Assembly: GCA_963377175.1 (NCBI GenBank)
Contig: CAUJNA010001225.1
Location: forward strand, 796,811-860,810
DNA from: Effrenium voratum
Taxonomy: Eukaryota > Sar > Dinophyceae > Suessiales > Symbiodiniaceae
Length of the DNA stretch: 64,000 bases
Direction: 5' to 3'
The translations under genes were made by a program, and so were the position numbers. Positions 23,999 to 38,900 of this stretch are shown here, in pieces (position 1 is the stretch's first letter; each line of letters opens with the position of its first letter). Below the pieces are notes generated by a model. The model saw nothing but the letters and a program-made list of their open reading frames with translations, was not told the origin of the DNA and searched no databases.

Positions 23999-26900
23999 CT
24001 AAAGCCGAGGTGGAAGGGGTAAGGGTTCTGCTTCATAAACCTTACCAAACAAATCTCCAGCCAAGGGGAAGCAGTTCTGCCAAAGTGCTTACCTTGCGGG
24101 AAAATGGCCATTGCGTGAATTAAGAACTGAGAACAAAAATTGCTCTCAGGCACCTCTCAGGCACCTTTCATGCTCCGAGCTACGGATCACTCGAGACAAA
24201 ACAACCCCAATTGAAGCCAATGGAGGCCACATCTAAGGGAAGTCCAAATCCAGTGCTCTGCCCAAGAACTCTACATAAAGATTTCAGCGGAAATGCGCAC
24301 TCCACACCACTTCCCGTCAAGTTGCATGGTATCACCCCCACACTGCAATTCCAGAGGTTCGAATCCAAGATGTCTTGTGTTTTTTGGTGTGTGTGTTTTT
24401 CCTGTTTGTGTTTTTTCGGAGTACCCTTTTCACCGGGATGTCTGGTTTTCCGGGCCCCCCCCAAAAAAAAACCGCCGGCCGGTCCCGAAAAAAAATAATC
24501 AAGCGAGACGCCAGGCCATGGCCACGGGATGCGCGCTCCAGCGCGATCTCAGCCACCTGCAGGGCAGTCCGCCGTCTTTTGTTTGTGCGTTTTGTTTGTT
24601 TGTTTCTGTCGTTTTTTTTTTTCCCCCCGCTTGGTTTTCTCCGTTTTTTGGTGGTTTTTGTTTGTTTGTTTCTTCTTTTTGTGGAACCTGTGTCTTTTTT
24701 TCCATGAACGCCTGGGACCGTTCCTTTTTTATTGCATTGCTAGGGAACATCGGTCAATCACAGAATGAGGCGTTTGGCCTGTGTGCCAAGTTTACAGGTG
24801 AACTATTCAGTTAGCCAGCCCCAAAGAAAGTCTTTTTGGCCTCGCCGTTTCAAAGGGAGTCCCCCAGAAATTTCCAGGTCACCTTGTCGGGTACATGGAC
24901 CAAAAGGAACGAAGGAAGGCACCTCAGGTCAAAAGGCCCGTCCCTCGCGATGAGCCAATGTCCCAATGGCTCGGTAGTAGCAGATCATGTACGAACTGGC
25001 ATTTGGAATGCTGGCTTGTAGCTTGCTTGCGCCGTCAAGTTTCATACTTTGTTAGTTTCCGAGGGAAGCTTGTAAAGGAAGGCTAGCAGGTAGCCGCCAG
25101 ACGGCGCGCCATGCTTCTGTAATCGACGCAAAGGCTCATGCCTTAACACCTCATAATGTCAGTCTGTCAAAAGCCAAGATGCTCGGTCGCCGTGGGAGAT
25201 GTTTTGTAGGTGCCACAACCCGATCGAATCACGTCCAAGAAAAAAGGGGGGCGGATGCTTCCAGCAGTGATTTGCGAATTTGCAATGATCCCCTCCTCGG
25301 CAAGAAACACCTTGTTTGCAGGATCAGCGTATGGATAAAGCCAAGCTCGCGCTTGAACCTTTGCAAACTTCAAGCGCTTAAGAACGAATTTACTTGAGCA
25401 ACGTCCAAAACCAATTGACCTTTGATTCTACCAAATGCCAGCTTTGTGATTTCTACACCGGCCAACAAAACGAGGTTTCCTATGGTTTACAGCCAAAAAG
25501 GGGCCCAACCGCCTTCCTCTGCACAACCTGCGAAACAAATAAGAAGAAAAAAAAAGAGGCCGAATCCCGGCTGCCACTTGAAGCGCCACATTTCTCCGAT
25601 CCAACGGATCGGCACGGCTTGGCCTGGAAGTCTTGGTGGAGGTCCGGGGCGAAGGCGAGGGCGCGGGCGTCTGCGGCCACAGCGGTCAAGACCACTTCCT
25701 TGTCTTTGCGCCTGGCTTGGAAAATGCCAGTGCAATGTTGGCGTGCGTTTTAGGAATCAGACCACCCCCCCACCCGCCGAATTTTGGGGTCCCTTCAAAC
25801 CAAAACAGGGGACTGTCAAAAAAGACAACCCCATTTCCTTGTGGGTGGGGATTGGTGCTCTGTGGGGGGATTTAACCAGTTTATCACATGGGGGTTCCAT
25901 AGCCCATCGAACCAATGATGTTGGGGGTGATTGGGGCTCTCTAACTGCATGTTCGGGTGTGAATGAGAACATGTTTTCAACTTTCAACCTCCTCATATTG
26001 GATTGCCTTGAAGAGAATGTACTGGCGTGGTTGTGCATGTTGCCCGACACTCAGGTACCCAATGCAGAGGCATTCAATACCCGCAAATAGTTCACATGCT
26101 TGCATCAAACAACATCAGCCAGCAGCGGCACAAAGTTGAAGTTGCAAACACCCAAAGCGGAATGACGTTGGCGTTCGGTGGGCCGCAAACGTCTGACAAA
26201 CAGTTCGTGAATTCAACATCCCAAAAACGTATTTAGAAGCCATTGCCATCCTGGCTTTGTGTGTGCCACTCACGCAAAAGCGCTAGCTGCACCTGCAGCT
26301 GATTCTCTTCAAATGTTTAGACCTTTCCTCTTCAACCTATGTACCCCTTTCATGTGCTGAAGGGGTGATGCGTGGAACATGCTATTCCATAGCAAAACTT
26401 GTGTTGTGTGGCAGTGAGCAGTCCTCAAGCGAATGTTGACAAACATCACTTGCAAGCCAAAAGAAAGACCCAAGTAAATCGGCTCAGCTGTTGCTGCAAA
26501 GCCGCCATTCTGAAAGGGTCATGGGTGATCTGGCTCCAATCGTGAGCTCGCCAAGAAGATCTGACTCAATGAGATCGTTAAACAGCCGCGACCAGGCGGC
26601 TCGCTCCGGACGGCTACCACTAGTTTGTTCCTGGACTGTTCAAAATGGAGGTTTGGCCAATCCCAATCCTGACTCCCTATAGGGAAGCAACAAAGAACGC
26701 CCATTACGTAACCAAATGACTAAGGATTGCCTCTGAACAGGCCAAATTTCTACAAAGACTTCATCAAATCCATTTTGGAGCAAGGACTCTCATTGCTCTC
26801 TGCCAAAAAAACTGGCGCCCACCCCCCTGCACCCCCCCGGGATCCCCCGGGCATCCGAGGCGAGGCGAACTCCAAAGCGAGGCCATCCGACTCCACTGCA

Positions 26901-29900
26901 CAAAGCACGAGGTCCCGGTCGTCCTTCGGGGATGGTTGTTTTCATCAGCTTGGGACCCGTGACATGTTTCCCAACAACAACCATGCAGTACCCCTCAGGG
27001 GGATGTTAGACAGGTTGTGGATGGTTTGTCCACTTTCCACCCCCCGAATCCTATGGTGTGGTTGTCCCCGGGTAAAGCAGCAATGGAAAACAACTAAAGC
27101 AAGCGGGTCCAAAGAAAAAATGGATTAGACCCAACCAACGCCAAAGCCAGCATAGCAACAAATCAAAGTCCACTTGGACTTGGCACTTGTGGGGGATCCA
27201 TGACGGAGCGCATTTTTCCTAGCATGGGGACCCCAAATCAGGAGTCACCATGGCCATGGACCCCCTACATCCGTATTTGGGTTTCCCAAGGCCGATCCAT
27301 GTTCTGTTTGAACCAAGGAGAGCCCAAAAGTGGCCCTCTCTCAGAAGCAAACCATGTTATGTGGTCCCTGCTTGTATGAAGAGATGCCAAGTTCCCCTCC
27401 CCAAAGGCGCTGCGAACCTTTTTACTGCCTGAAGGGTTGTGGAGGCCACGAATGGGAAGTCCTAGCCGAAGCCGTCCGGCCAGTCTTTACCCTGTCTTGA
27501 GTGTGTTCCGGGGCTTTGGGTGCGTCTTCTTTGAGGTTGGACCCCCCTAAAATAGGTGATGTTCCCTCTTGACTTCCCTTTAAAGCTACAATCAAAGCAA
27601 GGCACTCCCACTCAGCAAAGCTCACTTGTTCTCGCTTCATTGCTGATTTGGGCGAGTATCTGCTTTTGGGTACTTGTTAGACTTCGCACCCGTTTCTTGG
27701 GCTGTGCAAACGACCATCCAAGCGCCTTCGGGCACACTTGGTTTGGTTGGTTTCCTTGCCTTGCGGCCTTGCAGCGGGGCTTCGATTCTTGTGTGGCCCA
27801 CATATCCACGCGACGGGTTCCTGAGTTTGTGGTCACGGCATGACCGTGTGTCTTGTCTTGAGGGTAGTCTTGTTGGATTGTGTGAGAGGGAGACCACAGG
27901 GAAAGCCAGATTGTGGCAACGTGTCTTTCCAGTCGTGTCCCAAAGGTACCTAGGACTTCCTTGTGCGAAAGAGGCACACTTTGAAGACCTGCGCTGTCTG
28001 TTGCTCAACTTCCCAAGTTGCACGGCGCACTCTTGCCAGAGATACTGGCATCTGCTTGTCTCTGCTCCCATCTTGTGATTGGGGCAGTATGTACACAGTT
28101 GCAAGTGGAGCTTGCACAACTCAAAATTTGCCACGGTCAACATAGGTTACCCGACTTGGACACTGGCAAGTAGTGCGTCTCTTTTTGGTTTGTGGCTTTT
28201 TCGTCAGTCTGCCGCTCCCCCGTGAACATATGACCGCACCTAGAATACATGAGCTGCCCGCGGCTCTCTGTACACACGCATCACGCCCGAGGTGGCCAAT
28301 ACATTGGCAAAGCATTGACATGGCCAGGGGCTGTGGGAATTGCATCCACATCTTGGAGGCCTTTGCAATGAATGATGACTCACTTAAAGCTGCAGCTTTG
28401 CAATGGGAAGCATTTCCTGACTCCAACAGAGATCACCATGCCACTTGAACGCATTCTTGGACGGCATGCGGCAACATATCCCTGCTAGCCTGATAAATTA
28501 TTAAAGGACTGGGCAAGTGAGTCAAATACCGCCAAATCGCATGGGGGAACCCTGCTCGGATAAGGGCCGCTCATTGCTGCTGAACTGCTTAAGCTGCCTG
28601 GATCTATGCACAATTGGGGGGCACCTAATGGTACCTCCCAACGACTCGTCACTCATGCAGTTTGGGTCCCAGTTGTGTCATTGCCGTCCACACGTTCCTC
28701 CTGCGGCTTTGCTCCTCCAATCTCACCGGCTCGAGGGTGCAGTGGCTTCCAGCGACCTGTGGTCGCCATCCCCCGTGGCACTTCGAGGCTCGTGCTTGCC
28801 CTTGAAGCTCAGGACGCCTCGCCGAAGGAGCGACACCGAGAGAAGTGGCACCCTCTCCGGGCCTGCCGAGCGCAAGACTCCGGCTAGCACAAAGAAAAGA
28901 GCCAAACGCTGAGCCGAGTCGAGTCTCGTGCATGGCAACCGGGTCTGAGCACGTGGCCAAAAGCCAAACCGATTACTTCCTGGGGTCACAGCTTCATGGA
29001 GAAGAACACATGCCGCAAATGTTTGTGGGTTCCTTGCCTCCAGCGGATTCCGCGGTCCGAATCCACGAGAGTTCGATGCGTTGGTAATTTTTAAAATGGG
29101 ACCTGGAAGGCTCTCCCCAAAGACATGACCCCGCTGGATGCATCGCTGAAAAGGGGTCCCAGTCCCAAAAGGTGTGGAAGTGGGGCTGGCCGAAATCCCA
29201 AGCCCATCTAATGGCCCTCCCAATGTCCAAGGCCTAAGGTGGATCTAATCCAGCCAACGGTTTTCAGTGAGCTAAAGAGCTCCACCAGAAGGCTCGTGAG
29301 CCCCGGGTTCCGGGCATATATATATATACACATCTATAGAAATGTCCGCGTCACCCAAAAGGAACTTCACCTCAAAATGAGCGGATGGCAACTCCGAATC
29401 CTTCCCTCCCAAGAACAACACCCAAACCTGTCACGGAAACCAACTGATCTTAAGAAACAAAAGCCAAAGGTTTCAAATTGATCCACCAGCCAAGCGGGTA
29501 GAAGTTTAACTCCCAAAGAGTTTATGGCCCCAAACGCGCAAAACCCTTTCCTATAGGTTTCCACCTCAAAGGGCGTGTTTTGTTTAGAGTTGGTACCCTT
29601 TTTAAGCAGCAAGCGCATACCAAAAGCAAACAACGTTGCAATTTCGGGGGGGGGGGGGGCGCAATCCAAAACGAGTCACACTCTCACATCCAAGATTCAA
29701 GCCTAAACCCTATAACTCCATCCCCCCCGTTAATCTTTTTAGTGCTCGCACCACCCCGCAGCCCTCGTGAACCCCTGGTGGAACCCTGGTGGAAGAACCC
29801 TGGTGGAACCCTCGTGGAACTAATTACCTCAGGGCCGCCCCGGACCACCCCGGAGCCTATCTGGGCTGCCCCAAAGCTTTCAGCTGTTCAACAACTGTAC

Positions 29901-32900
29901 GGGTTTCCCTCACATCCCAAGCTTTAACCTAGCATTATCATATACCCCCTTCCGCACAAAAAGCAAACATCTACCCCAAAAGCCAACACCCTATAATGTT
30001 TCAACCCCGCCCTAAAACCCCAAAACTTAACTCCCTAAACCCCACCATCTAATTACCCAAAACCCTGAAAACAACCCCATAATAAGTTCAACCCTTCTGG
30101 TTCCAACCCTGAACCAAAGCAACCAAAACCCCCAAAACGCTCTGCTCTCCCCGAGTGTGAGCCGCCCGTAACCCGTCCGAGCCGCCCGCGTCCTGCAGTT
30201 TGGGGGCTGCAAACTGCAGGGCGCAGCCGTCCGCCTCCACAGCGCTGAGGACCACCGAGCGGTCCGCCTGGACACCAAGAACGCGCCGCGTTTTGTGGGG
30301 GGAAGGCCCCGTTCTTTGAGCGTGGGCGGAAGGAAACCAAAAGGGAAAACCACCAGGAACGCCTAACCAAAACCACGGAAACCACCAGGAAATGTCGGCA
30401 CTAGGCAATCCGGCTTCAGCGTGCGACCGGAATTTCCGTGCCAAAATGAAGTGATGCACGTGCTTGATTGCACACTTGACGCCGATCACCCGCTTGAAAA
30501 CTTGCAAGACCTCAAAGTTCGGCAGTACAGCTTCTTTGAAACCAGCCCATACGAGCCATACGAGTACGTGACTTCCTTTAGTCGGACAGCTATGCCAGAT
30601 GGAATCGAACTTGGAAGAAATCCAAACGTAGGCTCTGCCTTGCCGCTGGCGTCAGCTCTGACGCAGTCAGGGCGCAATGGCTGCTAGTGTCATGTACATA
30701 CAAGGGACCAGCAGCCCGCTCCAAAGTGACGCAGGGAAACCACCAGGAAAACCACACACCAAACCCAAGCAAAAGGAAAAAGAGAAGGGAAAGCGGAAGA
30801 TTGAGTGGTTCGGAAGCCCCTTTTCTTCGGGTGTTACACCATTAAAACAACGGGTCAGTGTAACTACCATGTACCGTTCAGGAGTTTCATCTAAGTTGGC
30901 TCCTTCCCATTCTTTTCATTGGGAAGCCCTCTTTGGTTGATAGGGCGCCAAAAGGTAAGCCTCCAAACGTAGGGCTCCAAGATCTGAACGCACAGCTCAG
31001 CTCCAAGCACTGGTCGCCTTTTTGAACCTTGATGGACCGAAATGGGAAAGCCAAAAGGCCAAAAGGTCGGCTCTTTTCAAAACTGATATACACCCAAATG
31101 AAGAAACACAGCACGAACACATAGCGAATCAATGGATAATTAACATGAATTAGACACAACTGAATAAATGATATATTATTTATCAGTTCGAACGACTTCA
31201 AGATACGTGCAGAAACCACTGGGCGCATGGGCACAAATTCTGTACATACGTGGAACAGGCTTGCAATCGAATGCCGAACAAGGATGCAATCCTTGGTAGG
31301 GTCCAGTGAGGTGTGCGATCCATGGAAAGGCGCGAAGCTTGGCTTTGGTCGCTGTCTGTGCACGTGCTTTTGCAGGAACAAGGACCAAGTTAAGGGGCCT
31401 CAAAAAAGGAGACGAGGTTGAAGGCAAAGATGAGGTCAACTATGTGAAAGAGCACCGTTATAACACCCTCATAAAGCCAGCAACCAGTGGAATTTGGATC
31501 ACTCCATGGGGTGATTGATCAGCACGGATGGCAGGGTGAAAATGAAGCTATTACCCCGAATTTGGCTGAAGCGTCAGAGACCCCGTGGCAAACGGTATTT
31601 CTAAAATGGTTGCCGGCGGGCGGCGGGGAGGGAGGACCCCGCTTGAGTTGATTCCATTCTTGTTGGGCGGACTTTGCAGACCTCACAAATTGGGTTTGCC
31701 ATCCAGCAGAAGGTAGCTGAAAACTTAGCTAAAACCTTCCAATCCAACAAAAACCGGCAAAACAAAACTCGTCGCCCCCCCTCCTTCCCCTCACTTCCTT
31801 CGCCCAAACAAAGTGCCTCAACTTTCCTAGCTCACCACTGTCCAAAACTAAACTCCAAACAAGTGTACCACGAATCTTGGTTGCCCTCAGATCCCCTGAA
31901 AGTTTCACACTTTTAGTGGGTTAAATGGGGAAATCCCCACTAAACACTCGGCTAAAAAGCTTTTGGAACCGGATGAATCGCTAGCGGAAAGTGGTACTGA
32001 CTCAAGTCCTCCAGCTCTCCGTCTCGCTCCTGGAGCTGGGAACTCGCGAACTCCAGCGCAAGGCCCTCTTGGCTCACAGCTGTGAGCACGATGTCCCGCT
32101 GGCCTGCGGAGAGACATGGCACTCTGGACATTCTTATGTTCAACAATTTGTGATGCAAAACAACGGCATGTTCAAGCTTAATGGTCTATTGTCATGTTCA
32201 TCTTCGTCATGTACATATGGCAAATACAGACACCTATTCCTTGGCGAGGCTTCTGTTCGACCGTCTGAGGCTTGGTTTAGTGGTTTGATCTAGGCAGCTC
32301 TTGGATGAGGTTGGGGAAGGGAATCAGCATGGCACTCGAGGTTGCTCCTGTGCGGACCCCAGGGCGCGCCTTAACCCTGTCAGAGGTTGATCATTCAGAG
32401 ACACTCCCGTCTGCCAGACTTATTGGGTCCTCTCTGGGTCCATCATTGGTGCAACATTTGCCTACTGCCCATTCTTGATCCCGAACTTCGGAAGTCGGCA
32501 ATTCCTAAGAACAAGACCTTCATGGGTGAGCTTGTCTTTGATATACCCCCCAGAGCTCGCTAGAATTTGACCAAACATATTGCACACCGTGGCCCCTCCT
32601 GACCGTACTTCAAACCGAAGACAGGAAAGCCTCACTGCTGAACTAGCACAGCGGCTGCATAAAGCCCCCTAAAAAAGTTGCAGAAATCCAAAACTAAAGA
32701 TACAGGCCCTGTCAACTGTCGGTCAATTCGCACTTTGAGCGAACCAGACAAGCCAGTGATAGTGATGTTTCTGAGTAAGTGGAGATAATTCTTCTGAAGT
32801 TTGCAGCCTTGAAAAGCAAAGCGCCATTGTATCCATCGTCCTCTCACGAAGGAAAGCAAAGGATCCACACAGTGTGCATTCGCAATGAGAACAGAACTGA

Positions 32901-35900
32901 CTGGACTGCACACAGGCGCAAAATAGATAAGTGAGCACCCATGGCTTCGTTCTTTCGATCAACAAGTCAATTCGCATTGGGCAGCCCGCCGGCCTTAACG
33001 TCGCCACAAATGGTTCATAAGTGTGCCCGCATGCGTGCCTTATGCTGCGCGGTTTCAGGGGGGCTCCCTTGCAGGAGGATTGACCAGTGGGAAATGAAGA
33101 CACTGCTATCCATTGGAGGAATCTCCCTAGTAACAATCTACATGCGTTGCCTGGGCTTACGCACCCGGCGTTCAAACGAAGATCCTGAATTGAAAGAGAC
33201 ACGCTTTGGCTTCCCTTCACAGCTCGTTCAAAGAGGGTTGCTCTAATTTCAAGCCATCAAAACCATGCCTCTCCCCCGTGCTCCTCCCCCCTCCCCCGGA
33301 ACCCGCGGAGCGGCGGAGCCTCGCATCTCGCAGTGGGCGTCCGCGAGCACCGTGCCATCCCCCTGCACAGCTCGCAGAACCACGTCGTGGTCCTTCTGAA
33401 ACTTCTCCGGAACGAACTCCTGTCGTTCCGTCCCGCAAAACCTGGGCTGCCTCAGAGTTTGCTTGCTCAACGTTCAACCTTTAGTGGGTTAAATTGAAAC
33501 CCCCGCTAAAACCCTAAAACGCTAAAAAGCTGAGGGGATGGCTGGGAACCACCAAGAATTGTACATCCGAAAGGCGAACTTTGCTCTTGAACCTGCACAA
33601 GGATGTAAAAGGTGGGGCTTCTCTACGGCAGAACTCATGTCGTAAACTTTGCAAACTCAAAACATTGCAAAATTACAGGGCTTCCATGTTCCCGAATTAT
33701 TTGCCGGGCTCCTGGGAAAGATTCTGGGAAACGCTTACCTTGCCAGCCTCACAAAACCCACTGAAAACCAGCTCTGAATCTGCATTTGTAATCCCTTGCT
33801 CGCTCACCACAGGTCGTTCTTGTCTTGGTAACTTGAAGCCTAGCTGCCTATAATTTTGACGGGTACCGGGATACTATTTCAGCTCCCGCTCTGGGAAAAA
33901 AGCAGCGCCGCCCTCGTGAGAAAATGCTGCTTCTCACAGACCCCGGAGGAAAACAAAGAAAAGACAAAAACGAACCCAAGACGCAAAAGCTGAAACACAT
34001 GCCAAGAGCCCCAGGTGTCCTTTCGGGAAAGTATTTTGAAATAAATGGCGCTGGGCATCTGAAATCAGTGGTCAGTCCACCAGAGTTCACCCAGACAGAA
34101 GGCGGCCAAGAACAGGTTAAAAGAAGTACAAGGGAAACAACGCAAACAGAACACCAAGAGCACAACGCAAAACAAAACAAGGTTGAGTGCCGCAAAGCCC
34201 TCGACATCGGCCATCACAGTCCAGCGCTGATGGATAGCGCCTCACTGCCAGCATCACCAGCTCCTCACATCGAACCGGGCGCCCGGTGGGAACAAACATG
34301 GCCCACCATGTAAAGCAGCTATAGCGCGGTCGCAATGGGACTGTCCCTCACTCACTTCCCCCCGGTTTGGATTGTGGCCCATGTTGAACTGCCCTCTGCA
34401 AAAACACAAAGCCAAACGAATCTTAAACCAAACATCAACACCCACTATAAACCAACCCTGAACTCATCCGAGACGAACTAGAAACCATCCCTAAACCCGG
34501 CCCTAAACTAGGTATACAGCACATAGCCGGCGCACGTCACCGCCTCTGCGATCATGCGCTGTAAATTCCATGAGGGAAAACGTGTTTTCCTGAGACACAC
34601 CCTTCTGTGCCCCAATTACGAGCAGTTTCGCACGCTAACCTATGCTTCGTCCCACGAGAGCCACATTATTCAGGAGTCGTCCTTGCTGAGCATTATATCA
34701 CCGTGCTTGCTGAGCAAGCTGCGCCATCTCCTTTATTTAAGAGTCTGGCAGCAAACAGACCGGGCAGGTATTGGTGACAGAGTTGCTGGACTAGAGGGTT
34801 CAACTGGTTATGCCCGTCGACCTTGCGACAAGCAGCAACCTTGTGCAGCAACAAATGTCTTTAGAGAACGCCAAGGCCTGTCGCCTGTCAATGGCCTGCT
34901 TTCCAGCCAGCACTGTGCGGCCACATTTTGTCACAGGGCGAGTGAACTGCTTCTGCTGGTGAACCGCATGCTCAAAGTCCAACCCCCTGCCCCAGCATGC
35001 GCCCTGCCAAGCCTTGTTGCCCTCCCCATAGACGCATGTGGCCATTGTTTTCACAATCTTCTTCACCAGTCGGCTGGAGCCAGTCATCGCCCGAGTGGGA
35101 AGAACATTGTTTACAGGATTGACGAGGGGGCGCCAGGGGCATCTGTTGTCAGGGGGACCAGGGGCACCTGTTGTCTAACAAAGTGGACACAGTGGAAGCT
35201 GGCCGGGGACAACAATTGGTCTAACTTCAGATTGGCGTGTGCATTTGGTTTCACTTGGATTTTGTTGTGGTTGAAGAAAACGTTAAACGCTCGGTGGATC
35301 CAACAACGAAAGAGAGCTCCTTCAAAAGTGCGACGCTTGTCTCAACACAGACACAGCACGCAAAGCCTGCGAAGCAATCATCCCTGGCTCGGACACTTGG
35401 AGCCGAGGCGCTGTCCCTTCGGAGTGATGCGAGGCTGACACACGTGTATGACCGGGGCCCCACCTCGACGCTGGATGCCAAGAACCATGACATACGCACG
35501 GTACTTGGTCGCCTGGACGGAGGCACATGCTTGTTCTTTTCCTGCAGCCGCCAGATCTTGTCGTAGTAGTGCGACTTCTGCTGGCTGACGGCAGAGGAAA
35601 TCAAAAAAGGTACCATCGCACTCCGCGGGCTGCTTCCAAGGCCCGCAGACAGCCCAGCAAATGCTCCACAACGACCTTGATTGGATCACTGCTTTTGGTT
35701 TGACGTTCCGCAGTGTGTCTGTGGCCACGCATCAGCCAAGTTGCCAAGATGCACGCTGCACATGCTTTGATTGGTTTGACCTATGTCTTGCTGCTGCGGA
35801 TTGCTGGCACTTGGGCGCCTGCTGGACTCCGTCCGTTCTGGTTCTGGCAAGAGCCACCAAACATGTTGGATGACCTGCACATGCTTTTGACTGCCGCGAT

Positions 35901-38900
35901 CACGGCGACAAAACGGCCAGCTTGTGCTTTCAGGCTTGCCATGGCTGGAGCTTGCGGCGGGCCGCTGCATTTTGACTGTACAGGCAGTCTGTGGTTCAGT
36001 TGCCCTCTTATGTTGTGGCGGCGTTGTATGTTCTCAGCTGCCGACTCTTTCGAGCATTGGGCCATGGTCCGGAAGCAGGCATTGTGTGGCTGGAGTGTCC
36101 TGTTCCCGTTGCACAAACGGAGCTCGCAGAAGCAAGGGCACACTTGGAAGCGTCAACTGCACATGCATCAGTGAAGCTCTCAGGAACAAAGGCACACTCA
36201 GAAGCATCTGCTGCAAATGCATCACCAGAGCTCACAGAAGCTGGCGCACAACATCATCTCACAGAACGGGTAGCCCCAAAAAGGAACACCCTCTGCAAAC
36301 GTTGTGGTCGCTTGGTGTCATGTGAATGTATTGAACGCCTCCATTTTGCCCTCGTGACACTGGCAAGGACCCCATGTTCAATATCGACATCCTGCTAGGC
36401 CACAGGGTGTTTATTGACACACACACACATATATATATATACATACATGCGCTCATATACCAATTCCTGCAAGGGTCTCCTTTTGCTACTTGCGTGAACC
36501 CTCTGCGCAACACAAAATGCCCCTCCACTTTCGTCCTGCGCTGCTGCGTGTACGATGGGCTCACGCTGCTGCGTGTATGATGGGCTCACGTAAAGCACGG
36601 CGCGTGCCGACGAACGTAATTACATCCCCACCCCCCCCCATCCCCCCCTTCAACCCCCCCACCCCTCCCCAACCACCCAATAAGCTGCAAACCCGACGGC
36701 CGTCTATGTGCCGTGGACCAACTACCACTAACCCCATCCTAACCCTAATTCTAACCAAACCTCACAGGTTCCGTGCACAACTTGTGCTCAGTAGGGAACG
36801 TGGGAATGAACCCAGGAGTCCCCTTTTATAAGGAAACCACAAGGCATGTTGTATAAGGGCCATTCCCACGTTCCCTGGGTTCATTCCCACATTCCCTGCT
36901 GAGCATCAGCAGGCTGAGGAAACCAACAGATAGGCTGTGTTTAGGATTCTGTTTTGGGTTGGATAAGGGTTGGTTTAGGATTGGTTGGGGTGGGTAGGTG
37001 GTGTTGGTAAAAAGGTGGTGGGTTTAGGGTGGGGTTGGAACCGAGTCCCCCTTCTCGTCCTTGTCCTCCCGCACGCTTTCGGTGAAGTGCCGTAGCGCGC
37101 TGCCGTCCGTGCGCAGCGCCACCCGCGCAATGTCCTGAAACACGGGGAGGTCAACTCACCATTCGCCCATTCACTTAATGGAGCCTTTATCAAGTGGATT
37201 TCGGTGTTGCTAGTCTGTTTCCCGGAAAGAAGAAACAAACAAAGAAGGGCACCTTCAAAAAACGGCACAGCCCCCAAAGGTCCCAAAGAGCCACAAGGTT
37301 CAGATTCGGCCATCAGACAAATCATGGGTGAAAGAGCTAATCTGGGCAGACAAAAGCAGAATTGCGAGATGCTACTTTGGATTGGTCCTCATTGCAGTAC
37401 TCCAAAAGGACTCCAAAATAATTTCACCAGGAATCCAAAAGGATTCCTTTGGTATTGGCCAATGCTGCTTCTTGATTGAGAATGAGGATTCCAGAAAGAT
37501 ATGAACATGGGGATGCCTTGACATGATTCGCCTGACAATAGGGTGCAACGTACCCAGCCAGCCAAATGGATGACACACTGGCTGCTCCATATTTGTCACC
37601 AGGACTGTTGCGCAACAATCAGAAGTGAGCGTTCCCTCATACCCCTGACTCTGGAGAGTGTTCATCCAACATGGCGGGCTCGCTTCTCCTCACCCACATG
37701 TTGCTGCAACCTCTTGTGCCATGAGGCTGTGTGTTTGTTTGAACATGCTGCAGAGGCCCGTGTCTTTCCAACTCCAAGGGGGGGAGTACGGCCACCATGT
37801 TTTGAAGCAGACTCTCTTGCTTCTAACTTGTTCCTGGATATTGAGAAGGTCAGCTTGGCAGGTAACAAGTGTGCCGTTAAGAATGAGTAGTTTAAAGTGA
37901 GTATTTGTCGGGTTCCTTTGGCGAAGCACGAAATGCTACAACCAGAGCTGGCAGCGCAACATATTGCGTGCTGATTTTGCATGCGTGCATTTGAAGGCGA
38001 AGGCGAAGCTCAGGGAAGGGACCAGCCGCCAGCTTGACTCAACGAAAGAGCATGTTGAAAATAGCAGCAGTCAGAAAGTTGCTTCACTTGGGAAAGTGAC
38101 AGGCATGACACCTTGACCAAACACACATTGTATTGGCAAAACGGTGAACCCGTTTTCGGAACCTCAAGGGCAATTGGCATGTGTCTGACCTTTGGTGTTG
38201 GTTCCATGCTCGCTTTTGGGGCTGTGTTGAACGGCCAAGCTTTTTTGTGCCCCAAGTTGGGGTCTCAGAACCGCCCTGAAGTAACGCGGACCCTTTTTTG
38301 GGAAACATGCTGGTGCTGCCGGGGTTGACAAATAGGGCACTCGGAGGCCCAAGTAAAATCCATTGGTTTGCCAGTGTTCTTCCTGGCCCGGCCCAGACTT
38401 GTATCCCTTTCCCCTTGCGCAAACGATTCTTTTGCTTTCAGGACTGGAAGACTTGGTTCCAGCGGACTTTTGGGAGGGAGGGCGTTCCCAGTGACCAAAA
38501 GTCCCCATTTCCCGCTCGCCTTCCGGTGGAGCTGACCGGAGGGCACGACACGCAACACCGGGGCTCCATGGGCCAACGCCTCCTGCCGATTTCTGGGCAT
38601 GTTGTCCGGCGACGTCCATCAACCACCTGCCTTTGTAGGGGATCCCCTCGAACTCAATTGAAAATCATCACTACCTGGCCAAGTGTATGTTTTTTGGTGA
38701 GACCCTATAAGGATCTGCCACAATCGTCAGTGTGAGTATGGAACGACAAATTGCGCTCGTCCTACGCGCAGGTGAGTGCCTCATGACATAGGCAGAAGCA
38801 CAGCTCAATGAGGCCCGGTTTTTCCCGACATGTCACAAAAGGGTTTGGGACGGGCCCGGGGCTGACTAGTTCAAAGGAGCTCTGTAAGTCCCTGAGATGA

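Noticed and set aside
28711..28890. GC-rich island ending at a strong GTGAGA donor on the minus strand
   Set aside because: Exons 12 and 13 of the DUF4116 gene join in phase without it, and no frame resembles the repeat. Could be an alternative exon.
34554..35438. 294-codon frame on the + strand, longest in the window
   Set aside because: No recognisable domain and opposite in strand to all supported genes; kept only as part of an unresolved region.
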